Part shown: positions 23,176 to 32,151 of the stretch, one piece after another
Layout: every line of letters starts with the position of its first letter
Position numbering within the stretch: the stretch's first letter is position 1
Assembly: GCA_041494885.1 (NCBI GenBank)
Contig: JBGQBO010000016.1
Coordinates: 39,428-103,427, forward strand
DNA: 64,000 bases
Direction: 5' to 3'
DNA from: JAIQFV01 sp041494885
GTDB lineage: Bacteria; Acidobacteriota; Terriglobia; JAIQFV01
Position numbers and translations under genes: made by a program
The notes under the pieces: generated by a model
What the model was told of the DNA's origin: nothing
Seen by the model: only the letters and a program-made list of their open reading frames with translations
Database searches by the model: none

Positions 23176-24141
23176 TCAGCAGAGCTCCCGCGAGCCTGCA
23201 ATAAACTCCAAAAAATTCAATACCTGCATTTGAACGGTCCGATCGTCCCCGAACCCAACAAACCAGGTCACTCCCCCCTCCTTGCTGAACCAGGTCATCT
23301 GACGCTTTGCGTACCGGCGCGTTGCCTTCTGCGCCTCCGCCACCGCCGCAGGATGGTCAAGCTGCCCGAGGAATAACTTTGCCGCCTGCTTGTATCCTAA
23401 AGATTGAAACGGTTTGGCCGAGAGACCAACGCCCCGATTCAGAATTGTCTTAGCCTCCGCTAACAAACCCAGGTTGAACATCTGACTGACGCGATCGTTA
23501 ATCCGAGTATATAACTGTTTTCGCGGGGGATTCAAGCCGATTTTGAAGGCGGAGAATCCTTTTAAAGATTGCCGTGGCTGTAGAAAATATTCGGATTGTG
23601 GTTTTTTTGTGGCCAGGTAGATCTCCAAGGCGCGAATCAGTCGATGGCTGTCCTGCGGGGCTATTCGCGTTGCTGAGATCGGATCCCAGCGTGTTAGGAG
23701 ATGATGCAGGTACGGTACCCCCTTCTGCCGTGCCCGGGCCCTCAATCGCTCGCGGAGGCGTTCATCCCGTTGTGGCCCCTCGAACAAACCATCGAGCAGG
23801 GCACGCAGGTACAGCCCCGTGCCCCCCACCAGGATGGGAAGATTCCGGCGTTCTCTGACCTCCTCGAGGACGCTTCGTGCACGCCGGGCGAATTCCCCTG
23901 CCGTAAAGGATTCATGGGGTTCCAATAGGTCGATCAAATGGTGAGGAATGCGTTCACGGTCTGCGGTCGAAGGCTTGGCGCTGCCGATGTCAAAGTATTT
24001 ATACACCTGAATGGAATCAAAGTTGATGATCTCGCCCTGGAACTCGGTGGCCAGGGTCAAGGCGAGGGCGGATTTTCCGCTGGCCGTTGGGCCGACCAAG
24101 GCCACGAGCGGATACGGAAGCGCATCAGCAGGGAGCATCAT
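23176..24141 (-). CDS. miaA: tRNA dimethylallyltransferase MiaA
   Basis: Adds dimethylallyl to A37 of tRNAs that read UNN codons. The P-loop GPTASGKSALAL lies near residues 17-28, then INFDSIQVYKYFDIGSAKP, GGTGLYLRALLDG and ATRRYAKRQMTWF. The ATG at 24141 overlaps the stop of the preceding gene (ATGATG); the frame extends upstream to 24189 but lacks support. 321 residues, typical. It leads the miaA-hfq-hflX group. Confidence 0.96.
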   Translation of the reverse strand: MMLPADALPYPLVALVGPTASGKSALALTLATEFQGEIINFDSIQVYKYFDIGSAKPSTADRERIPHHLIDLLEPHESFTAGEFARRARSVLEEVRERRNLPILVGGTGLYLRALLDGLFEGPQRDERLRERLRARARQKGVPYLHHLLTRWDPISATRIAPQDSHRLIRALEIYLATKKPQSEYFLQPRQSLKGFSAFKIGLNPPRKQLYTRINDRVSQMFNLGLLAEAKTILNRGVGLSAKPFQSLGYKQAAKLFLGQLDHPAAVAEAQKATRRYAKRQMTWFSKEGGVTWFVGFGDDRTVQMQVLNFLEFIAGSRELC

Positions 24142-24968
24142 TGCGAGGGAAGGTTGCTTTTCTCGGGGCTCCAGGCATCCACGAGCCAAGTCGAGTCGAA
24201 CTTTTTGACAGTCACTTTGACCCTGCTGGAAATCAATCCGGGATCCCCGGTCACCATTTCATACAGGTCCACGTCAAATTCCGCCTCGTCTCGACTGGGC
24301 AAGGCGATTCGGCGAGTGGCATACGCCACGTGGTGCGGATTGGAAAGCCCGATGAAAATCTGTCGCAACTCCTCCGGCGACTTGAACTGTCGTCCAAGGT
24401 CCACGCTCATATATCGCATCGCCGTGTCTCCGTCACGGTCCGCCCAGGCTCGCATCACGATTTTAAGCACCCGGAGGGGGTCCCGATATTCCTTGGGGGT
24501 GTCAGACCCCTCCACGGCTGCCTTGGCTGTCGGGCGCTCCTGACCAAACTTGATTCTGTCAGCCATCCAACCGCGCGGTGTTTGGATGAAGGTCTCCCGT
24601 TCATCGATTTCGCCAATCAGGTGGTCGTTGAGGTTCTTCCAGATTCCAACCACGTCCACTTCGAAGCTCTTGCCATCTTCCTTGGCCTCGAGCTTGTTTG
24701 GATCATATCGGAAACTCAGCAGAATGCCGGACTCGCGCCGGATCTTCACTTTCTTGTCCCCGCTGTAGTAATCCTTCAGGCGGTCGGTCATGTGGGTGTA
24801 TTCAATAACGTTGTTCGCGTGCGTCCGGCTCCAAAGAAAATCATTGAGGGCCTTGAGACGGGGATCGTCCGACGCGGAGGCAGGGGTTGGAGCGGAGAGG
24901 ACGAACGACAGGCAGGCCAGACCCATCATCCAGTTGATTCGGAATGACGCAGTCGTCAATGATGGCAT
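24138..24968 (-). CDS. Exported protein of unknown function
   Basis: 276 residues. Residues about 1-33 look like a signal peptide (hydrophobic MMGLACLSFVLSA, cut near ASA-SD). The mature part is mixed alpha/beta with RADESIGN-free ordinary composition and contains AWADRDGDTAMRYMSVDLG and DVDLYEMVTGDPGLISSRVKVTV, somewhat like NTF2-type or lumazine-like small folds, but I cannot assign a family. It is tightly coupled to miaA downstream (4-bp overlap) and follows a tiny membrane protein by 18 bp, so it is part of the SpoIID-to-miaA run. Confidence 0.6.
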   Translation of the reverse strand: MPSLTTASFRINWMMGLACLSFVLSAPTPASASDDPRLKALNDFLWSRTHANNVIEYTHMTDRLKDYYSGDKKVKIRRESGILLSFRYDPNKLEAKEDGKSFEVDVVGIWKNLNDHLIGEIDERETFIQTPRGWMADRIKFGQERPTAKAAVEGSDTPKEYRDPLRVLKIVMRAWADRDGDTAMRYMSVDLGRQFKSPEELRQIFIGLSNPHHVAYATRRIALPSRDEAEFDVDLYEMVTGDPGLISSRVKVTVKKFDSTWLVDAWSPEKSNLPSQ

Positions 24969-24986
24969 GGGAGCGAGTACCCCGCT

Positions 24987-25106
24987 TCAATAGGGATCAA
25001 TTCTGTGACTCCAAAGTTCCAGGGACCAGATCTTGTACAGCAGGTACAACAACATGGCGATCGCCAGGAGGAGCAGGCCTCGAAACTGTACGCGCTCAAT
25101 TTTCAC
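24987..25106 (-). CDS. 39-residue single-helix membrane protein
   Basis: A short frame from GTG 25106 that overlaps the end of the SpoIID-like gene by 11 bp and stops 18 bp before the exported-protein gene. The product begins MKIERVQFRG, then has one hydrophobic helix (about 11-27, LLLLAIAMLLYLLYKIW), and ends in a short polar tail. A basic N-terminus and a hydrophobic core fit a small inner-membrane protein. Its packing between two real genes supports it; no family is recognised. Confidence 0.5.
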   Translation of the reverse strand: MKIERVQFRGLLLLAIAMLLYLLYKIWSLELWSHRIDPY

Positions 25107-26904
25107 GGATGTCTTCCTGGACCACATCCACGTTGTAGTAATAAGTCTTCAAAATGGACTCGAAGTCCTGACCTTTCCTCGCCAGCCCATAGGCTCCGGT
25201 TTGACACAATCCAACGCCGTGACCCCAGCCGTGGCCAATAAAATCAAAGGCCTCAATTCTCCCTCGACGGTCACGTACCCGGTCAAGAATAAACAAACTA
25301 TCCTTGAGTCCCAGGGCGGACTTGACTTCCAGGCCCTTGAGGGTGAAATCCTGCTTGCGACCCTTGACCTTCAATTCAATCACCCGGTTCGAGATCCCGT
25401 ATTCCACCGGCTCGAGATCGACGAGTTCATCGAGCGGCAGCGTTTTGCGCAAGGTTCTTTCAAGCTCCGTTCGTGTGACATGAACGGTCCACTTCAAGTG
25501 GTATCCTGACACTTCCACCAGTCGCGCGTCAACTTCAGCGGTGTTTTCAGGGGGACAAGAAGTGCCTCGGAGGTACGGCGCGTCTATGGTCCGAAATACA
25601 TTTTTTGCATCTTCCGTGTGACCTCCGCAAGTGGAGGTATAAAGGGAGTCGATCAATTCGCCTTGGTATTTTATCACGATCCCCCGGGTGGCCTCGACGG
25701 CCTCAGTGCTGAGAGGTCGCTCCGAATCCGCCCCCCGGTAAACCTGGCAGGCAATCGTGGCACAGAGCTGATACCCCTCCCGTTTGAACCTTCCCTCATT
25801 CTTCAACGCGTAAGTTCGTGCGGCCACGGCCTGGGCTTTGAGTGCTTCGATGGCGTCAAACTTTGAAGGGGGCATTTCATTCGGGACGACGCCTTTCAAA
25901 TAATCGTCCAGATCAAGGATGTTGACGACGTTCAATTTGCCGCGGGCATTTTCGACGATTTCGAGGGTGCCGCGATAGGTGAGTTTGTCAAAGGTAAGAA
26001 GATCCCCGGAGTCCTGAGTCGACATCTTCACCATCCTCACCGGCGCAAGTCGCGGGTTGGGGAGGGGAACTGCGGCCAATCGGCTCCCGTTATCGTTCCG
26101 AACCTCCAAGGTAAGAGAGCCCGGAGGCCGCACGGCAGGGCGAATTCGCGACGGCCCAACGGCGGCAGGAACTTGGGGAACCTCTTCGCTGACGATCCAA
26201 CCTTCAGCGTATCCGGCCTCCTGCAGGCGCTCTCCCAACTCTTCCGCTTCCACCCGTGTATGGCATTCTCCCGCGCGAACCCGGTAGGTCGCCGATGCCT
26301 CGTTGAATGTGATGGCGACAGGAACCTCAAGCCGGGATTCGATCTCGTGCTTCAGAGAGTCCGCGCGGCTCGATTCACGGAAGGCGGCAATCTGGATTCG
26401 ATAGAGGGGTCCATTCCGGCCCATGTTAAGGGGAACCGCATTCCCCGATAAGTCCGCTTCACCTGATGGAGATTCGAGCGCGAGTGTGACCGCTCCCTCT
26501 GCCACATTCGGCGGCGAGGTTGCTTCCAAAAGGTTCTCGATTAAGATGGGTCCCTTGGAGGTGATTCGAACCGTACGGAGGTCGGTTGCCAATCCAATGC
26601 GGATCCATCGAGAGATGCCCGTGAGGGACGGGGTCTTCTCCGGCGCCTGGGCAGAAGAAACTCCGGGCCCAACTTCATTTGGCGTTGGCCGTGGGACGTT
26701 TGTTTCCCCCGGACGGGGTGGGGATGGACTCGAGGGGGGGCTCGACTTCGCAGCCGAGGGGGGATGCTGGACGGGAGGAGCCACCGGATGCGACTTGCAG
26801 GAAATAGTCAGTAGAACGGCAGGAGCCAGTCCGAAAATGAGGCCCCGGTAAAACTGCTTCAATAGGCCGTCCCGCTCCACCCGGATTGGCGCTTGTCGGA
26901 TCAA
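25096..26904 (-). CDS. SpoIID/LytB-domain lipoprotein with SPOR domain
   Basis: 602 residues. The N-terminal hydrophobic segment ends in a lipobox (LTISC, Cys near 36), followed by a Pro/Ser-rich linker to about 75. A SPOR domain (about 170-245, LYRIQIAAFRESSRADSLKHEIES) precedes a SpoIID domain (about 285-595) with YLKGVVPNEMPP, EALKAQAVAARTYAL, TSTCGGHTEDAKNVF and GHGWGHGVGLCQTGAYGLA. SpoIID is a lytic transglycosylase that cuts stem-peptide-free glycans, the same substrate SPOR binds. A division or cell-wall turnover role is inferred; the organism shows no other sporulation gene here. Confidence 0.9.
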   Translation of the reverse strand: MIRQAPIRVERDGLLKQFYRGLIFGLAPAVLLTISCKSHPVAPPVQHPPSAAKSSPPSSPSPPRPGETNVPRPTPNEVGPGVSSAQAPEKTPSLTGISRWIRIGLATDLRTVRITSKGPILIENLLEATSPPNVAEGAVTLALESPSGEADLSGNAVPLNMGRNGPLYRIQIAAFRESSRADSLKHEIESRLEVPVAITFNEASATYRVRAGECHTRVEAEELGERLQEAGYAEGWIVSEEVPQVPAAVGPSRIRPAVRPPGSLTLEVRNDNGSRLAAVPLPNPRLAPVRMVKMSTQDSGDLLTFDKLTYRGTLEIVENARGKLNVVNILDLDDYLKGVVPNEMPPSKFDAIEALKAQAVAARTYALKNEGRFKREGYQLCATIACQVYRGADSERPLSTEAVEATRGIVIKYQGELIDSLYTSTCGGHTEDAKNVFRTIDAPYLRGTSCPPENTAEVDARLVEVSGYHLKWTVHVTRTELERTLRKTLPLDELVDLEPVEYGISNRVIELKVKGRKQDFTLKGLEVKSALGLKDSLFILDRVRDRRGRIEAFDFIGHGWGHGVGLCQTGAYGLARKGQDFESILKTYYYNVDVVQEDIREN

Positions 26905-26949
26905 TGGTTTCCGCTCGAATGAGGCATCTTATGAAGGACCCTTTTCCCC

Positions 26950-27930
26950 TTAGGTTCTCGGAGACAGATTATACAGATAGGTGTACTGGAGTGTAATGTG
27001 ATCACCCGGAAAATAATTCGGCAGCGCAGGCAAGGGAGTCGACATACTTAGCGACCCCACGGCCGCATTATCGTAAGGCACCGTTCCCGACCGCGCCACA
27101 ACGTTCATGTTGAGGATCCTGCCGTTTTTTTGAATATCAAAGACAACAGTGACGCGCCCCTTTCGCCCCGTATAAATCAATTCCGGAATCAAGGAATACC
27201 AGTTGGCGCGAACAATGAAATAAATCCGTCGCAGGTATGGATCGAGATCGACTCCGTAAGTATCAGAAAGGACGATCGGCTCGTCAATGCTTAAATCCGA
27301 GCGTTGGCCGCTCTGAGGCCCCTTGAGTCCCGATCCTGTGCCCATGCCACCCCCTCCCCGGTTTCTGGCGGTTTCGCGCATGGCCTCTTCCAAGCTCTTT
27401 CCTGCGGATTCACCTGGAAGCTTCAAATCGCTCTTTCCTTTCTTGTCCACGGAGTTCAGGTCTTCCAAGGTCGGTCCTTTGGGAACATTTAATTTGGCTT
27501 GATCCTGGGGGTCGGCCTGAACACCTCCCTTTTGTTGTTGCCCCGGAGGGGGTTCAGCAGGGTTTTGTTGCTGCGCAACGTCCGGTTTCGGCAACGGTTC
27601 TTGTTTAATAAGGGGAGGAGCCTCAACGCCACCTCCCGGTTTGGGAGTCGTGGGTGGAGGTGCGGAGATGTGGCCGCGCACCGGCGGCGGGGCGGGCACC
27701 GGCTTTGCTTCTTCAAACGCGGGAGGGGCGACGAGCTCCGTAAGTTCCTGAGGTTTTTCCCGAACTGGCGGCTCCGATTTGAGGAACGACAAGAATTTCG
27801 GGTTCGCGATGATGATGATGACAAAAACAAGATGGAGGATGACGGAAAAGAGAACAGACTCCCTCCGTCGCGCCGAATCGCGCTCTTTCTCCAGCAGAAT
27901 TATGAGGTGAAGCTCATCCGTATTGGCCAT
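26950..27930 (-). CDS. TonB-like energy transducer
   Basis: 326 residues. A cytoplasmic N-terminus is followed by one membrane helix (about 26-44, VLFSVILHLVFVIIIIANP), a long Pro/Gln-rich periplasmic linker (about 55-150), a low-complexity Gly stretch near 185-205, and a TonB C-terminal domain (about 235-320, YLRRIYFIVRANWYSLIPE, GRVTVVFDIQKNGRI). TonB-type proteins couple proton motive force to outer-membrane receptors. No exbB/exbD genes are beside it. No clear ribosome site precedes the ATG. Confidence 0.85.
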   Translation of the reverse strand: MANTDELHLIILLEKERDSARRRESVLFSVILHLVFVIIIIANPKFLSFLKSEPPVREKPQELTELVAPPAFEEAKPVPAPPPVRGHISAPPPTTPKPGGGVEAPPLIKQEPLPKPDVAQQQNPAEPPPGQQQKGGVQADPQDQAKLNVPKGPTLEDLNSVDKKGKSDLKLPGESAGKSLEEAMRETARNRGGGGMGTGSGLKGPQSGQRSDLSIDEPIVLSDTYGVDLDPYLRRIYFIVRANWYSLIPELIYTGRKGRVTVVFDIQKNGRILNMNVVARSGTVPYDNAAVGSLSMSTPLPALPNYFPGDHITLQYTYLYNLSPRT

Positions 27931-28386
27931 GCTCAGTATATAGAAAACCCTATTCCGATGCGTATTTTACCATTAACGGGATTCCATCAGTGAGGCAGGA
28001 GGAGAACCTCGGAGGATTGTGTCACCCGCTTGCGCTGAAAAGGCCGATTTCCGCAACCTGGTTCAACGCCATGCACGCAGCAGCGGGCTCCAAAAGACGT
28101 GTGGAACCCTGCAGGAATTCAATGGAAAAACTCGCAGCCTTGATCTCCCGATGCACACGAAGATCATTCTTGTTCGTATGAGCCGTGACTCCTTTTTCGA
28201 CCGATTCGTTTATCCATGAGGGGGGCGGCATCATGGCAACTCCTGCATTCAAGAAGGCGCCCCATCAGTTCTCAGTGCTTTCCGGAACCCTGACCCAGTG
28301 GCACCTTTCTTTGGATGCAGATTAGGACGCAGGAGTTGAGCACGAGGTTACGGTCGGATACCCATTCGATGGGCACATGGGCCTGT
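27931..28386. other. Gap between the dehydrogenase gene and the TonB-like gene
   Basis: 456 bp. A TATACT hexamer lies just before the TonB-like ATG (27935-27940 on the minus strand) but lacks a good -35. Short frames here have no family features. No terminator, riboswitch or repeat was recognised. Confidence 0.4.
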
Positions 28387-29355
28387 TTACGAGGTTCTGA
28401 GGGCAATTCTTGAGTGTTCGGTGATTTTTTCTGCAATTTCTGTGGCGACCTTCAACGCCCGCCGGCCGTCTTCCCCCGAGACGACGGGAACGGCTCGGTC
28501 ACGGACGGCCTGGACAAAGGACTCCAGCTCCAACCTCAGAGGCTCCTGCTGCAATCCGGCCACTTGATGTCCGTCAATCTTCGCTTCGCCTCTTTCGTTG
28601 CGAGCCAGATTCAGAACCAGCATTTCCTGGCGGGTATAGTCGATCGAAACATAATCGTTCGGTTGGAAGAACCGCAGCTTCCGGACTTTCTCAGTAGACA
28701 CTCGCGAGGCGGTCAGGTTGGCCACGCATCCGTTCGTGAATTCAAGGCGCACATTGGCGATGTCTACTTTTGGGGTAAGGATCGGCAACCCGACAGCGCG
28801 AATGTCAGCCACTTCCGCGTCGACAAACGAGAGGATGATGTCGAGGTCGTGAATCATCAGGTCGAGGACCACGTCGGTGTCCAAACTGCGTGGGGTAAAC
28901 AGGCTCAGTCGATGCACCTCAAAAAATTTAGGTCCCTTCAAGATTTTCCTCGCGGCCGTCACGGCGGGGTTAAAGCGCTCGACATGGCCGATTTGAAGTA
29001 CTCGCCGATGGGACCGGGCCGCGCCGATCAAGGCGTCAGCTTGTTCCAGAGAGCTGGCCATGGGTTTCTCCACAAGGACATCAATACCCTGCTGAAGGAT
29101 CTGGATCCCGAGGGAAGCGTGATCGAGAGTCGGAACGGCAAGGCTGACGGCATCCACCTGTCCAAATAACTTCTCAAAGTGGTCAAAGGCCCGCGTGTGA
29201 TGAGCCAAGGCCACCTCCTCGGCTCGCGCGAAGTCGGTGTCCGCCACTCCTACGAGTTCGATGTCCGGCATTTGGGAGTAGATGCGGACATGATGCTGCC
29301 CCAGGCTCCCCACGCCGATCACTGCAATGCGTAGCTTCTTTGGATCTGAACTCAT
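28387..29355 (-). CDS. Gfo/Idh/MocA-family oxidoreductase
   Basis: 322 residues. An N-terminal Rossmann fold (IAVIGVGSLGQHHVRIYSQM, about 10-29) and the family EKP motif (DVLVEKPMASSLEQADALI, about 93-111) are clear, followed by the alpha/beta substrate domain with HDLDIIL near 170. Members are NAD(P)-dependent sugar dehydrogenases. It follows lpxI and lpxA, so a lipid A-related sugar is a fair guess; GnnA oxidises UDP-GlcNAc at C3 in such a setting. No GnnB-type aminotransferase is seen beside it, so this stays inference. Confidence 0.85.
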   Translation of the reverse strand: MSSDPKKLRIAVIGVGSLGQHHVRIYSQMPDIELVGVADTDFARAEEVALAHHTRAFDHFEKLFGQVDAVSLAVPTLDHASLGIQILQQGIDVLVEKPMASSLEQADALIGAARSHRRVLQIGHVERFNPAVTAARKILKGPKFFEVHRLSLFTPRSLDTDVVLDLMIHDLDIILSFVDAEVADIRAVGLPILTPKVDIANVRLEFTNGCVANLTASRVSTEKVRKLRFFQPNDYVSIDYTRQEMLVLNLARNERGEAKIDGHQVAGLQQEPLRLELESFVQAVRDRAVPVVSGEDGRRALKVATEIAEKITEHSRIALRTS

Positions 29356-29405
29356 AAAATTGCCCTACAAGGAATCCTTGAATGCCAGAAATGTTCCACT
29401 GGGAT

Positions 29406-29572
29406 CAGGTGTCAGGTGTCAGAAAAAACCTGAAGATTCAAAAGCTGGAAATCAGAAGCAGTTGACCGTTGTCATTTTCCATTCGTCACAGGCTTGAAGT
29501 CATATCAAGGCCCCTGGCTTTGGATCTTGGATTTTGAACCTTGAACTTTGAACCTTGAACTTTGAACTTTGG
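29406..29572. repeat. Short-word tandem repeats behind lpxI
   Basis: 29406-29422 repeats CAGGTGT; 29534-29572 repeats TTGAACT/TTGAACC about six times. The TTGAACT tract ends about 10 bp from the lpxI stop. The CAGGTGTCAGG word recurs at 56984-57132, so the same repeat vocabulary is used at distant sites. Confidence 0.6.
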
Positions 29573-29582
29573 ATCCTCGAAT

Positions 29583-30392
29583 TCAGGATGGAAAAGCCTG
29601 AATCGTGATGTGGTGTTCGTTCGCCAGTGCCACGAGTTCGTCGCGGTCAATCAGCAGTGTCTTCTCCGCGTCCAGTGCCAGGGCAGAGGCGTTTGACTCC
29701 GCCATGAGTTGGATCGTGGCCTTTCCCACCACGGGCACATCAAATCGCATATCCTGATTGGGCTTGCTCACTTTAACCACAGTGATGCGGCCGCCGTGAC
29801 TCAGCTCCGCCGCGCGTTGGATGACCGCATCGGTCCCTTCCATGGCTTCAATCGCAATGCATGCACAGTTTCTGACCACCACACACTGTCCAAGATCCAT
29901 CCCGGCAATCGCTTTGGCAATCCCGCGCCCATATTCGAAGTCGGCGCGTTCTTCAGAATTGGGTTTCCGCGCAGTAAGGATGCCGGATTGAGGGATCAAA
30001 TCTTTCAGAAAAAAAGTCGAGTCGAGCAGGTCGATCCCTTCATCCGAGAGCACGCGTGCCACCCCCCCGATCAAAGCATCAGTATTCTTCTGACGAAGGC
30101 TGGTCAGCAGTTTTAGCAATCGCCAGTCCGGCTTAATGGAGCTGAAGATGATTTTGTGCTTCACCTGACCGGCCATGATCGCTTTGGTAACGCACTCCTT
30201 CTTAAACAATCGGATCAAGCCTGACAGATCGCCAATGGAGAGCCAATGTACGCTGGCGGCCTCCTCCTGGAGTTCCGGGAAGGCCTCCTCCTTGATCGCG
30301 GCCACCACGAGCTCATGCCCCTGGCGCCGGGCGGCACGCAAAACAAGAAAGGGAAATTGTCCGTTGCCGGCAATCAATCCGTATCTTTCCAT
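29583..30392 (-). CDS. lpxI: UDP-2,3-diacylglucosamine pyrophosphatase LpxI
   Basis: 269 residues from the ATG at 30392 (MERYGLIAGNGQFPFLVLRAA). LpxI cleaves UDP-2,3-diacylglucosamine to lipid X in the lipid A pathway, replacing LpxH. The family core GGVARVLSDEGIDLLDSTFFLKDL and the C-terminal domain with EAMEGTDAVIQRAAEL and FDVPVVGKATIQ are present. An in-frame TTG at 30404 is a weaker start. It lies 47 bp after lpxA and before the dehydrogenase gene. Confidence 0.93.
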   Translation of the reverse strand: MERYGLIAGNGQFPFLVLRAARRQGHELVVAAIKEEAFPELQEEAASVHWLSIGDLSGLIRLFKKECVTKAIMAGQVKHKIIFSSIKPDWRLLKLLTSLRQKNTDALIGGVARVLSDEGIDLLDSTFFLKDLIPQSGILTARKPNSEERADFEYGRGIAKAIAGMDLGQCVVVRNCACIAIEAMEGTDAVIQRAAELSHGGRITVVKVSKPNQDMRFDVPVVGKATIQLMAESNASALALDAEKTLLIDRDELVALANEHHITIQAFPS

Positions 30393-30439
30393 GTCATAGC
30401 CCAACCGTAGGGTGACCCGCCCCGGCGGATCGCCTGCCG

Positions 30440-31225
30440 TTATTTAATCACTCCGCGCTCGGAGGATTCGACGAAGTCGATCAGGACCTTTACCTCTTCC
30501 GACAGGTTCTCCTCAATCCGAAGCTTGCCGAGGGCCTGGGACGTATTCAGTTTTTCGGCCAGAAGAACGTGAAAGGCGTGATGAAGCTGTTCGATTGCTT
30601 CCGCGCTCAGGCCTCTTCGCTTGAGCCCGAGCGAATTCACCCCATAGGCGTGGGTTCCCCGCTCACTCACGGTTCTGGAATAGGGAAGAACATCCCGAGT
30701 GATCACCGAGTATCCCCCGACAAAACCGTGGGGTCCAACCCGGCAGAATTGATGCACACCACTGAAGGCCCCCACGGTGGCATAGTCTCCAATAGTGACG
30801 TGACCTGCCAGGGTGGCAGCGTTTCCGAGAATGATGTGATTTCCAAGACAGCAATCGTGGGCCACATGGGCATACGCCATGAAATAATTGTGATCCCCAA
30901 TTGAGGTCACTCCCCCGCCGTGTTCGGTTCCGCGGTGGATCGTGACGAACTCGCGAAAGGTATTGTAGTTCCCGATTTTCAGGGAGGTGAGTCCCCCGCT
31001 GTACTTCAGGTCCTGAGGGGGATGGCCGATGGAGGCAAACGGAAAGACCTTGCAATGAGATCCGATCCCGGTTGGGCCTTCGATGGAAACGTGAGTTCCG
31101 ATCTCGCTGAAATCGCCAATGGAGACGTTTTCTCCAATGGTTGAAAAAGGACCGACAGAGACTCCTTTCCCCAGCTTCGCCTTGCGGTGGATGATGGCTG
31201 TCGGATGAATTAAAGGCTTCTTCAA
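30440..31225 (-). CDS. lpxA: UDP-N-acetylglucosamine acyltransferase LpxA
   Basis: 261 residues, usual size. A left-handed beta-helix of hexapeptide repeats covers about 1-190, and the helical C-terminal domain contains GLKRRGLSAEAIEQLHHAFHVL. The catalytic His lies in AHVAHDC near 125. It transfers a 3-hydroxyacyl chain to UDP-GlcNAc (or the 3-amino analogue), the first lipid A step. The start is a TTG at 31225 with AGGAG 13 nt upstream. It follows fabZ in the usual order. Confidence 0.95.
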   Translation of the reverse strand: MKKPLIHPTAIIHRKAKLGKGVSVGPFSTIGENVSIGDFSEIGTHVSIEGPTGIGSHCKVFPFASIGHPPQDLKYSGGLTSLKIGNYNTFREFVTIHRGTEHGGGVTSIGDHNYFMAYAHVAHDCCLGNHIILGNAATLAGHVTIGDYATVGAFSGVHQFCRVGPHGFVGGYSVITRDVLPYSRTVSERGTHAYGVNSLGLKRRGLSAEAIEQLHHAFHVLLAEKLNTSQALGKLRIEENLSEEVKVLIDFVESSERGVIK

Positions 31226-31293
31226 GTTTGGAACTCGACTCCTTACTGCAAGATAATCGTCTTACACCCAGGGAATCATCCCTGGAGACAGCG

Positions 31294-31749
31294 TCAGGCT
31301 TTCCCCGGCGACGTCTCCCGGTCAACGACGGCGTAGGTCACCTCGGCTTCGGCGGCCAGCTTTCCGTCAACCGAGGCTTCACCCCGCATTTTCCCAAATT
31401 TTGACCGCATGGATTCAACGGTCACCACGATGCGTAATTGATCCCCCGGCAAAACAGGGCGGCGGAATTTTGCCGACTCGATCGCGACGAAATAAACGAG
31501 CTTGTTCAACCGGTCCGGCATATCTTTCAAAACCAGGACTGCACCGACCTGGGCAATCGCCTCCAGGATTAGGACTCCCGGCATCACCGGGGCCTGGGGA
31601 AAATGACCTGCGAAGAAGGGTTCATTGATAGTGACATTCTTCAGCCCGACCACACGCTCCCCTGAAACGAGCTCTTCGATCCGATCAACCAGCAGGAACG
31701 GATATCGATGGGGAATGATCTTCATGATTTCGTTGATGTCCAAGGTCAT
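31294..31749 (-). CDS. fabZ: 3-hydroxyacyl-ACP dehydratase FabZ
   Basis: 151 residues with a single hotdog fold. The catalytic motif FAGHFPQAPVMPGVLILEAIAQ (His near 48, Glu near 62) is complete. It dehydrates 3-hydroxyacyl-ACP in fatty-acid synthesis and competes with LpxA for the same acyl-ACP pool. AAAGGAG lies before the ATG, and a promoter lies about 45 bp upstream. Confidence 0.96.
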   Translation of the reverse strand: MTLDINEIMKIIPHRYPFLLVDRIEELVSGERVVGLKNVTINEPFFAGHFPQAPVMPGVLILEAIAQVGAVLVLKDMPDRLNKLVYFVAIESAKFRRPVLPGDQLRIVVTVESMRSKFGKMRGEASVDGKLAAEAEVTYAVVDRETSPGKA

Positions 31750-31790
31750 GGAACTCCTTTGCTGCAGCGAGACGTTGATCGGTCGTTCAA

Positions 31791-31819
31791 AGTCTAACGT
31801 TCTTGATTCGTCAACGCAA
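31791..31819 (-). promoter_or_regulatory. Promoter for fabZ-lpxA-lpxI
   Basis: On the minus strand TTGCGT (31814-31819), a 17-bp spacer, and TAGACT (31791-31796), about 42 bp before the fabZ ATG. Both hexamers are moderate matches. Confidence 0.45.
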
Positions 31820-32107
31820 CAGAGTATCGGGAGAAGGCTCGGAGAAAAGAGGCGGGGGGATGGGGCGTTCGTCTCGCCACCCCACCCCGCCCTCCCAATA
31901 AAGGTCCAGCTCCAACCTGAATTACGAACATCAAGCCGCGGCGAGAGGATCGTCCCTCTTGTAAATGTTGGCTTTCAGTCACTCCCTGGAGCTTCGGGGA
32001 GGAGAATTCGTGCGAGCCGATTTCTCATCACAGACCGCACGATTCGTGGGGCCGCGAGGTGAGTACCAGAGCGTCCTCCCGATCTGATGTCATAATTCAA
32101 ATCAAAC

Positions 32108-32151
32108 AAAAACGATCCTGGGAGACCCCTGTCCCGGCCAGGATCGTTTTT
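32108..32151 (-). terminator. Strong, near-symmetric terminator behind the skp-like gene
   Basis: AAAAACGATCCTGG (32108-32121) and CCAGGATCGTTTTT (32138-32151) form a perfect 14-bp inverted repeat with a 16-nt loop. The A/T ends give a U-run on either strand, so it can end bamA-skp transcription and block read-through from the other side. Confidence 0.85.

Noticed and set aside
28022..28252. 76-codon minus-strand frame between the dehydrogenase and TonB-like genes
   Set aside because: No family features or good start site; treated as chance.
29534..29572. CRISPR array from the TTGAACT repeats
   Set aside because: Units are 7-13 bp, contiguous and without spacers; no cas genes in the window.
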